From an uncultured Salinimicrobium sp. (GTDB lineage Bacteria > Bacteroidota > Bacteroidia > Flavobacteriales > Flavobacteriaceae), in assembly GCA_946887025.1 (NCBI GenBank), contig CAMPJY010000141.1:1-6208 (forward strand): a stretch of 6,208 bases of DNA, in the 5' to 3' direction. The translations under genes were made by a program, and so were the position numbers. The notes below the pieces were generated by a model. It saw nothing but the letters and a program-made list of their open reading frames with translations. It ran no database searches and was not told where the DNA came from. Shown here piece by piece: positions 1 through 5,360 of this stretch (position 1 is its first letter; every line of letters begins with the position of its first letter).

Positions 1-415
1 ATTGTAAACTGTAATAGTTCTTGTTTTTCTGTAGCTGGATTAGGTGCGTATAGGCGTGATCCACAACCTGGATATACTCGTGCAGGTCGGCGGGATCTAT
101 CCCCAGCCTGTCCAGGGAGATTTTACAGACAGAAATTGACACTCCAGCCGCTTTCGCTTTGTGGGTGTAGGATTCCATCCCCTCCTTATTTGTCAGCCCT
201 TTGACGTTGGACCCGTACATTACGATCTGGAAGTCACCAAACGTTGCACCGTCCTCTTTTAATAAAGCTTCGGCCGCAAGGAGTATTGGTTGTAATTGCG
301 GGATCTTGGTTGTTGATACCACGTAATTATTCATATCTCCCTGTAAATCTGTCTGCGCACTACCGGTACTTCCCAGCATGATAAGCAGCAATAAAGTTCC
401 TATTGTCCTTTTCAT
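1..415 (-). CDS. Secreted DsrE-like sulfur-relay family protein, copy 1 (3' end cut by window edge)
   Basis: This open frame starts at the ATG at 415-413 and runs leftward off the window, with 138 codons visible. It is a paralogue of the next gene (428-844). The two align without gaps and about half of residues 30-130 are identical, including the shared stretch YVV...KIPQLQPI. That paralogue is exactly 138 residues long, and the next base here (a T on the minus strand) fits a stop codon, so probably only the stop is missing. Residues 1-20 form a Sec signal peptide (MKR, hydrophobic core, GSA before Q21), so the mature protein should be periplasmic or exported. Cys97 in VCKISL lies where DsrE/TusD-like proteins carry their sulfur-carrying cysteine. 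Tyr67 replaces a second cysteine found in the paralogue. A purine-rich AAGGAG lies just before the start, and 12 bp separate it from the upstream gene, so the two are probably co-transcribed. The family call is fairly firm; the actual sulfur substrate is unknown. Confidence 0.8.
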   Translation of the reverse strand, partial: MKRTIGTLLLLIMLGSTGSAQTDLQGDMNNYVVSTTKIPQLQPILLAAEALLKEDGATFGDFQIVMYGSNVKGLTNKEGMESYTHKAKAAGVSISVCKISLDRLGIDPADLHEYIQVVDHAYTHLIQLQKNKNYYSLQ

Positions 416-427
416 AATCTCCTTATT

Positions 428-844
428 TTAAAGTGAAATACTGGTGTAGCCTTTCTTTTGAAGTTGAAGGTTATATAGGATCCCGTTTTCGACCACCTGT
501 AATTTCGGGGAAATATCCTTGCGATCCACTCCGAACTTATTCAGCGAAAACCCACAGACCACCAGCTCCACATTATGTGTTTTGGCCGTGTTGATATATT
601 CATGCATCATTTCCTTATCGGTAAGTTCTTTCACGGTTTGTCCGCAAATGATCACCTCAAATTTTCCGAACTTATTTCCATCCTCCTGCGCTAAGGCTTC
701 AGCTGTTAGGAAAATAGGTTGGAGCTGCGGGATCTTCTTCGTTAATACAACATAGTTTTGCTGGGCTTCCTGCACCTGTGCACTTGCAGGAGTAGATACG
801 ATAGCAAGAAGAAATACGATACTGCTTAAAAGATAATTTTTCAT
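428..844 (-). CDS. Secreted DsrE-like sulfur-relay family protein, copy 2
   Basis: A complete 138-residue protein. Residues 1-22 are a clear signal peptide (hydrophobic core, then TPASA before Q23), so it should work outside the cytoplasm, unlike the cytoplasmic TusBCD/DsrEFH relay of E. coli and sulfur oxidisers. The mature part looks like one DsrE-type alpha/beta domain: a first strand YVVLTKK, a helix around 42-52, a strand FEVIICG (62-68) and a strand ELVVCGFSL (93-101). Cys97 sits in the position of the family's persulfide-carrying cysteine, and Cys67 is a second one absent from copy 1. It starts 2 bp after the stop of the DoxX gene and is followed 12 bp later by copy 1, so these three genes form a compact operon. 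Known DsrE proteins carry or reduce sulfane sulfur. Here that role is inferred from the fold, the conserved Cys and the neighbouring persulfide genes. Confidence 0.87.
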   Translation of the reverse strand: MKNYLLSSIVFLLAIVSTPASAQVQEAQQNYVVLTKKIPQLQPIFLTAEALAQEDGNKFGKFEVIICGQTVKELTDKEMMHEYINTAKTHNVELVVCGFSLNKFGVDRKDISPKLQVVENGILYNLQLQKKGYTSISL

Positions 845-846
845 AG

Positions 847-1290
847 TTATTTGTTTTTAACGCTCAAACTGGATTGAGCAGGTTTTTTTTCTGTTATTGT
901 TTCTTTAGTAAAGTCATTTAGGATAAAAAATAAAAGTCCGCCCATAATGGCCACGTTCTTAAAAAGGGGACCTAAGGTATTGGCCTGTCCTACCTGAATG
1001 GTAATGGTGATTGGAATTAGCACTGCCAGGAGGATCACTGCTGCCCAACGGGTTTTGAATCCAATTAAAAAAGCCAAACCAGCTACCAGCATGGTAATTC
1101 CTGAAAGGATCACCAGTAATTCGGGATCTCCAAAAAGATAAGCGAATCCTTGCATACTGGCTCCCTCAATGCGTTTTGCCGTTTGCTCAACATTCATAAG
1201 GTGACCAAAACCTGCGATAAGAAATATTCCGCTAAGCAGTATTCTCAATACCTGAATAGAGCGACGGCTTACAGAAATTTGTGTCGTCAT
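847..1290 (-). CDS. DoxX-family four-helix membrane protein
   Basis: A 147-residue integral membrane protein with about four hydrophobic helices at roughly 14-31, 57-77, 83-99 and 110-125, followed by a charged cytoplasmic-type tail of about 20 residues. The early RILLSGIFLIAGFGHL stretch and the late GPLFKNVAIMGGLL stretch are typical of the DoxX family. The family is named after a subunit of archaeal thiosulfate:quinone oxidoreductase, but most bacterial members have no proven reaction and often go with thiol or redox stress genes. The gene ends 2 bp before the DsrE copy 2 start, so translation may be coupled. The pairing of a DoxX membrane protein with two exported DsrE-like proteins suggests work on sulfane sulfur or thiosulfate at the outer face of the membrane, which is inference. 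No Shine-Dalgarno sequence is seen upstream, as is usual in Bacteroidota. The family call is confident; the specific function is not. Confidence 0.87.
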   Translation of the reverse strand: MTTQISVSRRSIQVLRILLSGIFLIAGFGHLMNVEQTAKRIEGASMQGFAYLFGDPELLVILSGITMLVAGLAFLIGFKTRWAAVILLAVLIPITITIQVGQANTLGPLFKNVAIMGGLLFFILNDFTKETITEKKPAQSSLSVKNK

Positions 1291-1308
1291 ATTAGAATAG
1301 GAAATAGT

Positions 1309-1329
1309 TTAGAACCTATCAGGCTCTAA
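1309..1329. repeat. Inverted repeat in the leader of the doxX-like gene
   Basis: An 8-bp arm (TTAGAACC), a 5-base spacer and the opposite arm (GGCTCTAA) form a near-perfect hairpin with one non-Watson-Crick pair. It lies 19 bp upstream of the DoxX start codon in an 85-bp gap, with no T-run behind it on the minus strand, so it does not look like an ordinary terminator. It could be an operator, an attenuator or a processing hairpin between the upstream small gene and doxX. A partial copy of one arm (TTAGAACTTATG) recurs at 1369-1380. No recognisable TAnnTTTG promoter was found in this gap. Confidence 0.4.
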
Positions 1330-1375
1330 GGATGTTATAAATTAAAAATTGAGTTGAAATCGCCGGAATTAGAAC

Positions 1376-1732
1376 TTATGACCGGGGAGGGGGATAAAAC
1401 CTGTCTTTGGAAGATTCAGGAAAAGAAGGGGAAAGATGTACGTAGGCCTTTGATTCTTCAGAGATGATCCCGATTTCCCAGGTAAAGACCTCAAATTTAA
1501 AAGGGGCATTACAGAAGGAATCAATGGTAAGATTTAGAGATTTGGTATCTTCAGCTAAATTTTCCTGTGAGCTGTGCCCCTGAATTTTCACATTCTGCTT
1601 TTTACAGAATGGATTTACATATGCAATTTCATCGGCATCAAAAACGGCCACCAGAATTTTGGAATCCATCACGAGGAATTTTCCGAAGAAAATCACCGAA
1701 AAGAAGATCGCTATGTAAGAGTTTAAATTCAT
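1376..1732 (-). CDS. Small membrane-anchored or exported protein of unknown function with two cysteines
   Basis: A 118-residue protein that I do not recognise as a named family. Residues about 5-22 are hydrophobic (SYIAIFFSVIFFGKFLV) and act either as a signal peptide or an N-terminal anchor. The remainder should then be outside the cytoplasm. It holds two cysteines, Cys43 in NPFCKKQ and Cys74 in DSFCNAPFKFEV, which could form a disulfide or a thiol site. The C-terminus is short and proline-rich (RFYPPPRS). It is the first gene of the leftward set, 85 bp upstream of the DoxX gene, and its promoter carries the same palindromic operator as the persulfide dioxygenase and rhodanese genes, which ties it to sulfur handling by regulation only. 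The predicted -7 element ends just 8 bases before this ATG, so the mRNA would be almost leaderless. The alternative start at Met22 would delete the hydrophobic segment and seems less likely. Confidence 0.7.
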   Translation of the reverse strand: MNLNSYIAIFFSVIFFGKFLVMDSKILVAVFDADEIAYVNPFCKKQNVKIQGHSSQENLAEDTKSLNLTIDSFCNAPFKFEVFTWEIGIISEESKAYVHLSPSFPESSKDRFYPPPRS

Positions 1733-1740
1733 ATGAAGTT

Positions 1741-1783
1741 CAAAAATAGGGAATATGATCTTAGTCTTTGTTACATATGTTAC
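1741..1783 (-). promoter_or_regulatory. Leftward promoter with palindromic operator, for the small anchored protein (and probably doxX-dsrE)
   Basis: Read on the minus strand, the operator GTAACATATGTAAC (1783-1770) is followed by a 21-bp gap and then a perfect Bacteroidota -7 element TATTTTTG (1748-1741). The operator matches the GTnACnnnnGTnAC pattern seen at three other promoters here. The -7 element is only 8 bp from the start codon. Transcription from here may continue through the DoxX and DsrE genes, since no terminator is seen between them. Confidence 0.65.
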
Positions 1784-1812
1784 ATAGGGAATATTTTTAG
1801 AAGATTTTTAAG

Positions 1813-1856
1813 GTGACCATTGTTACATTTTATTCCTCTTGAAAACACGAATTTTG
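1813..1856 (+). promoter_or_regulatory. Rightward promoter with palindromic operator, for the MFS gene
   Basis: The operator GTGACCATTGTTAC (1813-1826) precedes a -7-like element GAATTTTG (1849-1856) by 22 bp. The -7 element departs from TAnnTTTG only in its first base and is followed by CAT, as at the 3176 promoter. No TTG-type -33 element is found at the expected distance. The MFS start codon follows 25 bp after the -7 element. Two operators 29 bp apart sit back to back in this divergent region, one per direction. Confidence 0.65.
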
Positions 1857-1881
1857 CATGGATTTAAGTTATTAATTTGAC

Positions 1882-3123
1882 ATGGAGCATATACAACTGG
1901 GACTAAAGGAAAACTGGAAGCAATTTACCCTGCTGGTACTTATTAATGCCTTCGTGGGCGGAATGGTGGGACTGGAGCGAAGTATCCTGCCGGAGATTGC
2001 TGAAAAAGAATTTGAAATGGCTGCCGCTTCTGCCATTCTTTCCTTTATTGTTGTTTTCGGAATCGTAAAAGCCATTTCCAACTATTACGCAGGAGCACTG
2101 GCGAATAAGTTCGGGCGAAAAAATTTACTGGTACTGGGATGGGTATTTGCCATTCCAATTCCTTTTATCCTGATGTATGCACCGAGTTGGAACTGGATAA
2201 TAGGCGCCAATGTACTGCTTGGAATGAACCAGGGCCTTGCCTGGTCAAGCACAGTGGTTATGAAGATCGACCTGGTGGGAGAAAAGCAAAGGGGTTTTGC
2301 CATGGGCCTTAATGAATTCGCAGGCTATTTAGCGGTTGCAGTTGTAGCCTTTTTAACGGGATGGATAGCTGGGGAATACGGGCTGCGCCCCTACCCTTTC
2401 TACCTGGGTATCCTGCTTATGGTCCTAGGGCTTGTAATGAGTATATTTTTAATAAAAGACACCCGTGGTCACGCAAAAAAAGAAGAAGATACGAACACAG
2501 TTCCCATGCTGGAAAATCTTTTCTGGGATACTACCTGGAAACATAAAAATTTAGGATCCGTAACACAGGCGGGGTTAATAAACAACCTTAATGATGGGAT
2601 GGCCTGGGGATTGTTCCCCATTCTGTTAGCCGCTAAAGGTTTTAGCCTGGAACAGATTGGAATTGTAGTAGCTGTCTATCCTGCTGTATGGGGACTGGGC
2701 CAGCTCATCACCGGAAAAATGGCCGATACCTTCTCAAAAAAAGACATGCTCTTCTACGGAATGCTTTTACAAGCCATAGTTCTTATTATCCTGGTTTGGG
2801 CAGAAAGCCTGTGGCATTTTGTTTTCCTTATGGCCTTCCTGGGCTGGGGTACAGCAATGGTTTATCCCACCTTCCTCGCTACGATTGCCGATAATACGCA
2901 TCCCCGGGACCGGGCCAGAAGTATTGGGATCTTCAGGTTGTGGAGAGATCTGGGTTATGCCGTAGGAGCCATACTTACGGGCATTATTTCTGACTTAGTA
3001 AGTATAGAAGCCGCAATTTTAATAGTGGGGCTGATCACCTTAACCTCAGCAATAGTTATTCTTTTTAGAATGAAGAGCTCCAGGAGTACTCGGGGGCTAT
3101 TTTCCTTTTTATTCAGAAGTTAA
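1882..3123 (+). CDS. MFS transporter, 12-helix type
   Basis: A 413-residue Major Facilitator Superfamily permease of the usual 12-helix length. The loop between helices 2 and 3 carries the family's motif A as GALANKFGRK (71-80), with Asn in place of the common Asp. The matching second-half loop reads GKMADTFSKKD. A charged GEKQRGFAMGLNEFAGYL segment (133-150) marks the helix 4-5 region, and ADNTHPRDRARSIGIFRLW the helix 10-11 loop. The substrate cannot be read from sequence. Its promoter carries the same operator as the persulfide dioxygenase next door (81 bp downstream), so export of sulfite, thiosulfate or another product of sulfide oxidation is a reasonable guess; a drug or metabolite exporter is the alternative. 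No terminator was seen after its stop, so transcripts may run on into the dioxygenase gene. The start at 1882 leaves a normal cytoplasmic N-terminus before helix 1. Confidence 0.88.
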   Translation: MEHIQLGLKENWKQFTLLVLINAFVGGMVGLERSILPEIAEKEFEMAAASAILSFIVVFGIVKAISNYYAGALANKFGRKNLLVLGWVFAIPIPFILMYAPSWNWIIGANVLLGMNQGLAWSSTVVMKIDLVGEKQRGFAMGLNEFAGYLAVAVVAFLTGWIAGEYGLRPYPFYLGILLMVLGLVMSIFLIKDTRGHAKKEEDTNTVPMLENLFWDTTWKHKNLGSVTQAGLINNLNDGMAWGLFPILLAAKGFSLEQIGIVVAVYPAVWGLGQLITGKMADTFSKKDMLFYGMLLQAIVLIILVWAESLWHFVFLMAFLGWGTAMVYPTFLATIADNTHPRDRARSIGIFRLWRDLGYAVGAILTGIISDLVSIEAAILIVGLITLTSAIVILFRMKSSRSTRGLFSFLFRS

Positions 3124-3139
3124 AGCCCTACCTGATACT

Positions 3140-3183
3140 GTAACAATTGTTACTGCCAGAGGCATTTAATGACAGTAAATTTG
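3140..3183 (+). promoter_or_regulatory. Promoter with perfect 14-bp palindromic operator, for the persulfide dioxygenase gene
   Basis: GTAACAATTGTTAC (3140-3153) is a perfect palindrome. Exactly 22 bp later is the -7 element TAAATTTG (3176-3183), followed by CAT. The bases where a -33 element should be contain no TTG, which suggests dependence on a bound activator. The start codon at 3205 follows 21 bp after the -7 element. This is the strongest of the four sites. Confidence 0.72.
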
Positions 3184-3204
3184 CATCAATAAGTTTAAAA
3201 CTAA

Positions 3205-4548
3205 ATGATCATGACAATAAAACAATTTAAAGACGACCCCTTAGCCCATTATTCATATGCTATACTAAGTGAAGGTGAAATAGCTCTGGTGGATCCCAGC
3301 CGTAATCCAATACAATATTATAAGTATGCTGAAGCGCAAAAGGCAAAGATCGTGGCAGTTTTTGAAACTCACCCACATGCCGATTTTGTTAGTGGGCATT
3401 TACAGATCCAGGAACAAACCGGAGCTAAAATTTATGTTAGTGAAAAGGTAGGGGTTAGCTATCCTCACGAACCTTTTGATGAAGGCCAATCGGTAAAAAT
3501 AGGAAACATCAATATCCGTCCATTACACACTCCGGGGCACTCCCCCGACAGTTTAACCTTTGTTGCCGAAGAAGATGGTGAAACTGTTTTATTTACAGGA
3601 GACACCTTGTTTATTGGCAACGTTGGTCGTCCCGACCTTCGTGAGAAAGCAGGAAACATGACTGCAAAAAGGGTTGAGCTGGCCAAGGCAATGTATAACA
3701 CCATACAAACTAAATTCAGCGATCTACCTGATGATGCTGTGGTTTATCCTGCACACGGTGCCGGATCACTGTGTGGTAAGAATATGAGTGCTTCTCCTTC
3801 GAGTACCCTAGGAGACGAGCGTATAGGTAACTGGGCCTTTCAGGAGCAAACTGAAGAGGAATTTGTAGAGGAGATCTTAAAAGATCAGCCATTCATACCT
3901 TCCTACTTTGGCTTCAACGTGGACATGAACCGTAAAGGGGCAGGAAATGTGCAGCAGGAAAAATATCGTGTTCCTTTGCATATCGGGGTTACAAAAGTTG
4001 AAGAGGGAGTAACCATTGTAGATGTCAGGAATGGAGATGCCTATAAGGCAGGACATTTAGCAAACAGCATCAATATCATGTCCCGTACAGAAGGCGATAA
4101 ATATGAAACCTGGTTAGGGGCTATTATTGAGCCTAATGAACCTTTTTATCTGGCGGTAAGTTCTGTAGAGGACATTGATGAGTTACTGGAAAGAACAGCC
4201 AAAATTGGATATGAAAAACAAATGAAAGCTGTAATCACCTTAAGTGAGGAAGTTTCTAAGAAATCTGATGAATTTGATCTTCAGGAATTCAAAACCAACA
4301 AGGACAATTATACCATTGTAGATGTTAGGAACGAGAGTGAACTGGCCGAAGGTAAGATCTTTGACAAGGCGCTTGGAATCCCGCTAAACGAGTTGAGAAA
4401 GCGTGCCGGGGAAGTGCCCACCGATAAACCTATCGTGGTTCATTGTGCCGGCGGATATAGATCTGCAGCCGGAAGCAGTATTCTGAAGAATAAGTTCGGG
4501 GATCAAAAGGTATTCGATCTTAGTGAAGCAATTCAGGACTTTAAATAA
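3205..4548 (+). CDS. Persulfide dioxygenase-rhodanese fusion (CstB-like)
   Basis: This 447-residue enzyme has three parts. Residues 1-230 form a metallo-beta-lactamase-fold persulfide dioxygenase domain: THPHADFVSGH (55-65), the HTPGHSPDS stretch with His112, and FTGDTLFIGNVGRPD with Asp133. By comparison with ETHE1 and CstB, His56, His112 and Asp133 would hold a single Fe(II). The usual second His of HxHxDH is Phe61, as tolerated in one-metal enzymes. Residues about 262-345 form a rhodanese-like domain lacking the catalytic Cys (LAVSSVED at that place). Residues about 360-447 form an active-type rhodanese with Cys414 in HCAGGYRS. This order and length match CstB of Staphylococcus aureus, which converts persulfide to sulfite and then thiosulfate. 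Only two cysteines occur, Cys190 (GSLCGKN, inside the dioxygenase) and Cys414. The start could also be the ATG at 3211, giving MTIKQF. It has its own promoter and a strong terminator. Confidence 0.9.
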   Translation: MIMTIKQFKDDPLAHYSYAILSEGEIALVDPSRNPIQYYKYAEAQKAKIVAVFETHPHADFVSGHLQIQEQTGAKIYVSEKVGVSYPHEPFDEGQSVKIGNINIRPLHTPGHSPDSLTFVAEEDGETVLFTGDTLFIGNVGRPDLREKAGNMTAKRVELAKAMYNTIQTKFSDLPDDAVVYPAHGAGSLCGKNMSASPSSTLGDERIGNWAFQEQTEEEFVEEILKDQPFIPSYFGFNVDMNRKGAGNVQQEKYRVPLHIGVTKVEEGVTIVDVRNGDAYKAGHLANSINIMSRTEGDKYETWLGAIIEPNEPFYLAVSSVEDIDELLERTAKIGYEKQMKAVITLSEEVSKKSDEFDLQEFKTNKDNYTIVDVRNESELAEGKIFDKALGIPLNELRKRAGEVPTDKPIVVHCAGGYRSAAGSSILKNKFGDQKVFDLSEAIQDFK

Positions 4549-4570
4549 GAATTAGTTTAGGTTAGGATTG

Positions 4571-4608
4571 AAAAGAGGTTGTTCGCACTAGGACAGCCTC
4601 TTTTTTTT
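4571..4608 (+). terminator. Rho-independent terminator after the persulfide dioxygenase gene
   Basis: The arms AAGAGGTTGTTC (4573-4584) and GGACAGCCTCTT (4591-4602) pair over 12 bp with two G-U pairs around a 6-base loop, and a run of eight T follows the CCTC arm. Flanking A residues can extend the stem. It separates the dioxygenase transcript from the rhodanese operon. Confidence 0.9.
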
Positions 4609-4652
4609 GGGCACATATAGAGCTCCTACTGCTCTTGATTACACTCACTTAT

Positions 4653-4696
4653 GTAACAAAAGTGACTGTAGTAATTTTGCTCCGGACTTAAATTTG
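4653..4696 (+). promoter_or_regulatory. Promoter with palindromic operator, for the rhodanese-OsmC operon
   Basis: The operator GTAACAAAAGTGAC (4653-4666) is followed after exactly 22 bp by the -7 element TAAATTTG (4689-4696), the same geometry as at 3140-3183. It lies between the upstream terminator and the rhodanese start at 4754, leaving a leader of about 50 bases. It should drive the four genes from 4754 to 6062, which have no other visible promoter. Confidence 0.72.
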
Positions 4697-4753
4697 CAGG
4701 TACAATCAGGCGGTATAAGTGCCAAAATAAAGAGTAATCCAAAATTTACAGTA

Positions 4754-5050
4754 ATGAATACAGAAGAAATAATAAAAAATAACCAAGGAACAATAGTAGA
4801 TGTCCGTACTCCCGGTGAATTTATGGGAGGAAGTGTTTCCGGAGCCGTAAATATTCCATTAAATGAAATCCCACATAGGATGGACGAACTAATGGATATG
4901 AAAACCCCGCTGGTTTTTTGCTGCGCCTCCGGCAACAGAAGTGGACAGGCAACCAATTATGTTAGCCGCCAGGGAGTCGATTGTGTTAATGGTGGATCCT
5001 GGCTTGATGTAAATTATTTAACCTCACAAGAAGCGAAATATGTTCAATAA
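4754..5050 (+). CDS. Single-domain rhodanese (sulfurtransferase), first of a tandem pair
   Basis: A 98-residue single rhodanese domain, a normal length for the GlpE/PspE type. IVDVRTPGEFMGG (14-26) and the substrate-binding GAVNIPLNEI stretch lead to the active-site loop CCASGNRSG, with catalytic Cys57 and Arg62; Cys56 is an extra neighbouring thiol. Single-domain rhodaneses move sulfane sulfur from thiosulfate or persulfides to thiols. There is no signal peptide, so it is cytoplasmic. The open frame extends upstream to 4607, but the TAAATTTG promoter at 4689-4696 and the terminator lie inside that extension, and its sequence is not rhodanese-like, so the ATG at 4754 is preferred. It overlaps the next rhodanese by 11 bp, which suggests coupled translation. 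Confidence 0.9.
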   Translation: MNTEEIIKNNQGTIVDVRTPGEFMGGSVSGAVNIPLNEIPHRMDELMDMKTPLVFCCASGNRSGQATNYVSRQGVDCVNGGSWLDVNYLTSQEAKYVQ

Positions 5051-5360
5051 ATTAAAAGAAATGTTAGGCTTTTCCCCGGCCCCGGATTATAATCAGCTAC
5101 TTCAGGAAGGCGGTGTAATAGTAGATGTTAGAAGCAAAGCAGAATATGCCGGCGGCCACATCCGAAGATCAATCAATATTCCCTTGCAAGCCCTTAATTC
5201 AAATGCAGCCCTGCCTAAGGATAAGAATAAGCCGATCATCACCTGTTGCGCCTCCGGGATACGGAGTGCCTCAGCCAAAAATATGCTACAGTCCAAAGGT
5301 TTCACCAGGGTTTACAACGGCGGAAGCTGGACGAGCCTTAACAATAAAACTGGATCATGA
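5040..5360 (+). CDS. Single-domain rhodanese (sulfurtransferase), second of a tandem pair
   Basis: A 106-residue cytoplasmic rhodanese with a short leading helix (MFNKLKEMLGF), then VIVDVRSKAEYAGGHI (26-41), SINIPL, and the active-site loop CCASGIRS with catalytic Cys70 and Arg75. A C-terminal YNGGSW matches the VNGGSW of the preceding rhodanese, so the two are paralogues that have diverged. It starts inside the end of the first rhodanese and ends in an ATGA overlap with the small membrane gene that follows. In E. coli YgaP, one polypeptide joins a rhodanese domain to two transmembrane helices; here the same two parts are adjacent separate genes. A shared job, passing sulfur to or from a membrane partner, is an inference from that arrangement. 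Confidence 0.9.
   Translation: MFNKLKEMLGFSPAPDYNQLLQEGGVIVDVRSKAEYAGGHIRRSINIPLQALNSNAALPKDKNKPIITCCASGIRSASAKNMLQSKGFTRVYNGGSWTSLNNKTGS

Noticed and set aside
519..755. Plus-strand open frame opposite the DsrE copy 2 gene
   Set aside because: It is a shadow of a gene with signal peptide and family motifs on the other strand and has no family features of its own.
1492..1499. A perfect TAAATTTG on the minus strand inside the small anchored protein gene
   Set aside because: It has no GTnAC operator 21-22 bp upstream and is explained by codons for Lys-Phe-Glu in the protein; likely chance.
1733..1881. CRISPR or iteron-like repeats suggested by repeated GTTAC words
   Set aside because: The repeats are only two operator copies facing opposite genes; there are no regular spacers and no further copies.
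3124..3139. Possible terminator between the MFS gene and the dioxygenase promoter
   Set aside because: No stem with a T-run could be found; readthrough seems possible.
4549..4753. Riboswitch or small RNA gene in the gap before the rhodanese operon
   Set aside because: The gap is explained by a terminator, an operator and a promoter; the remaining roughly 50-base leader shows no convincing structure.
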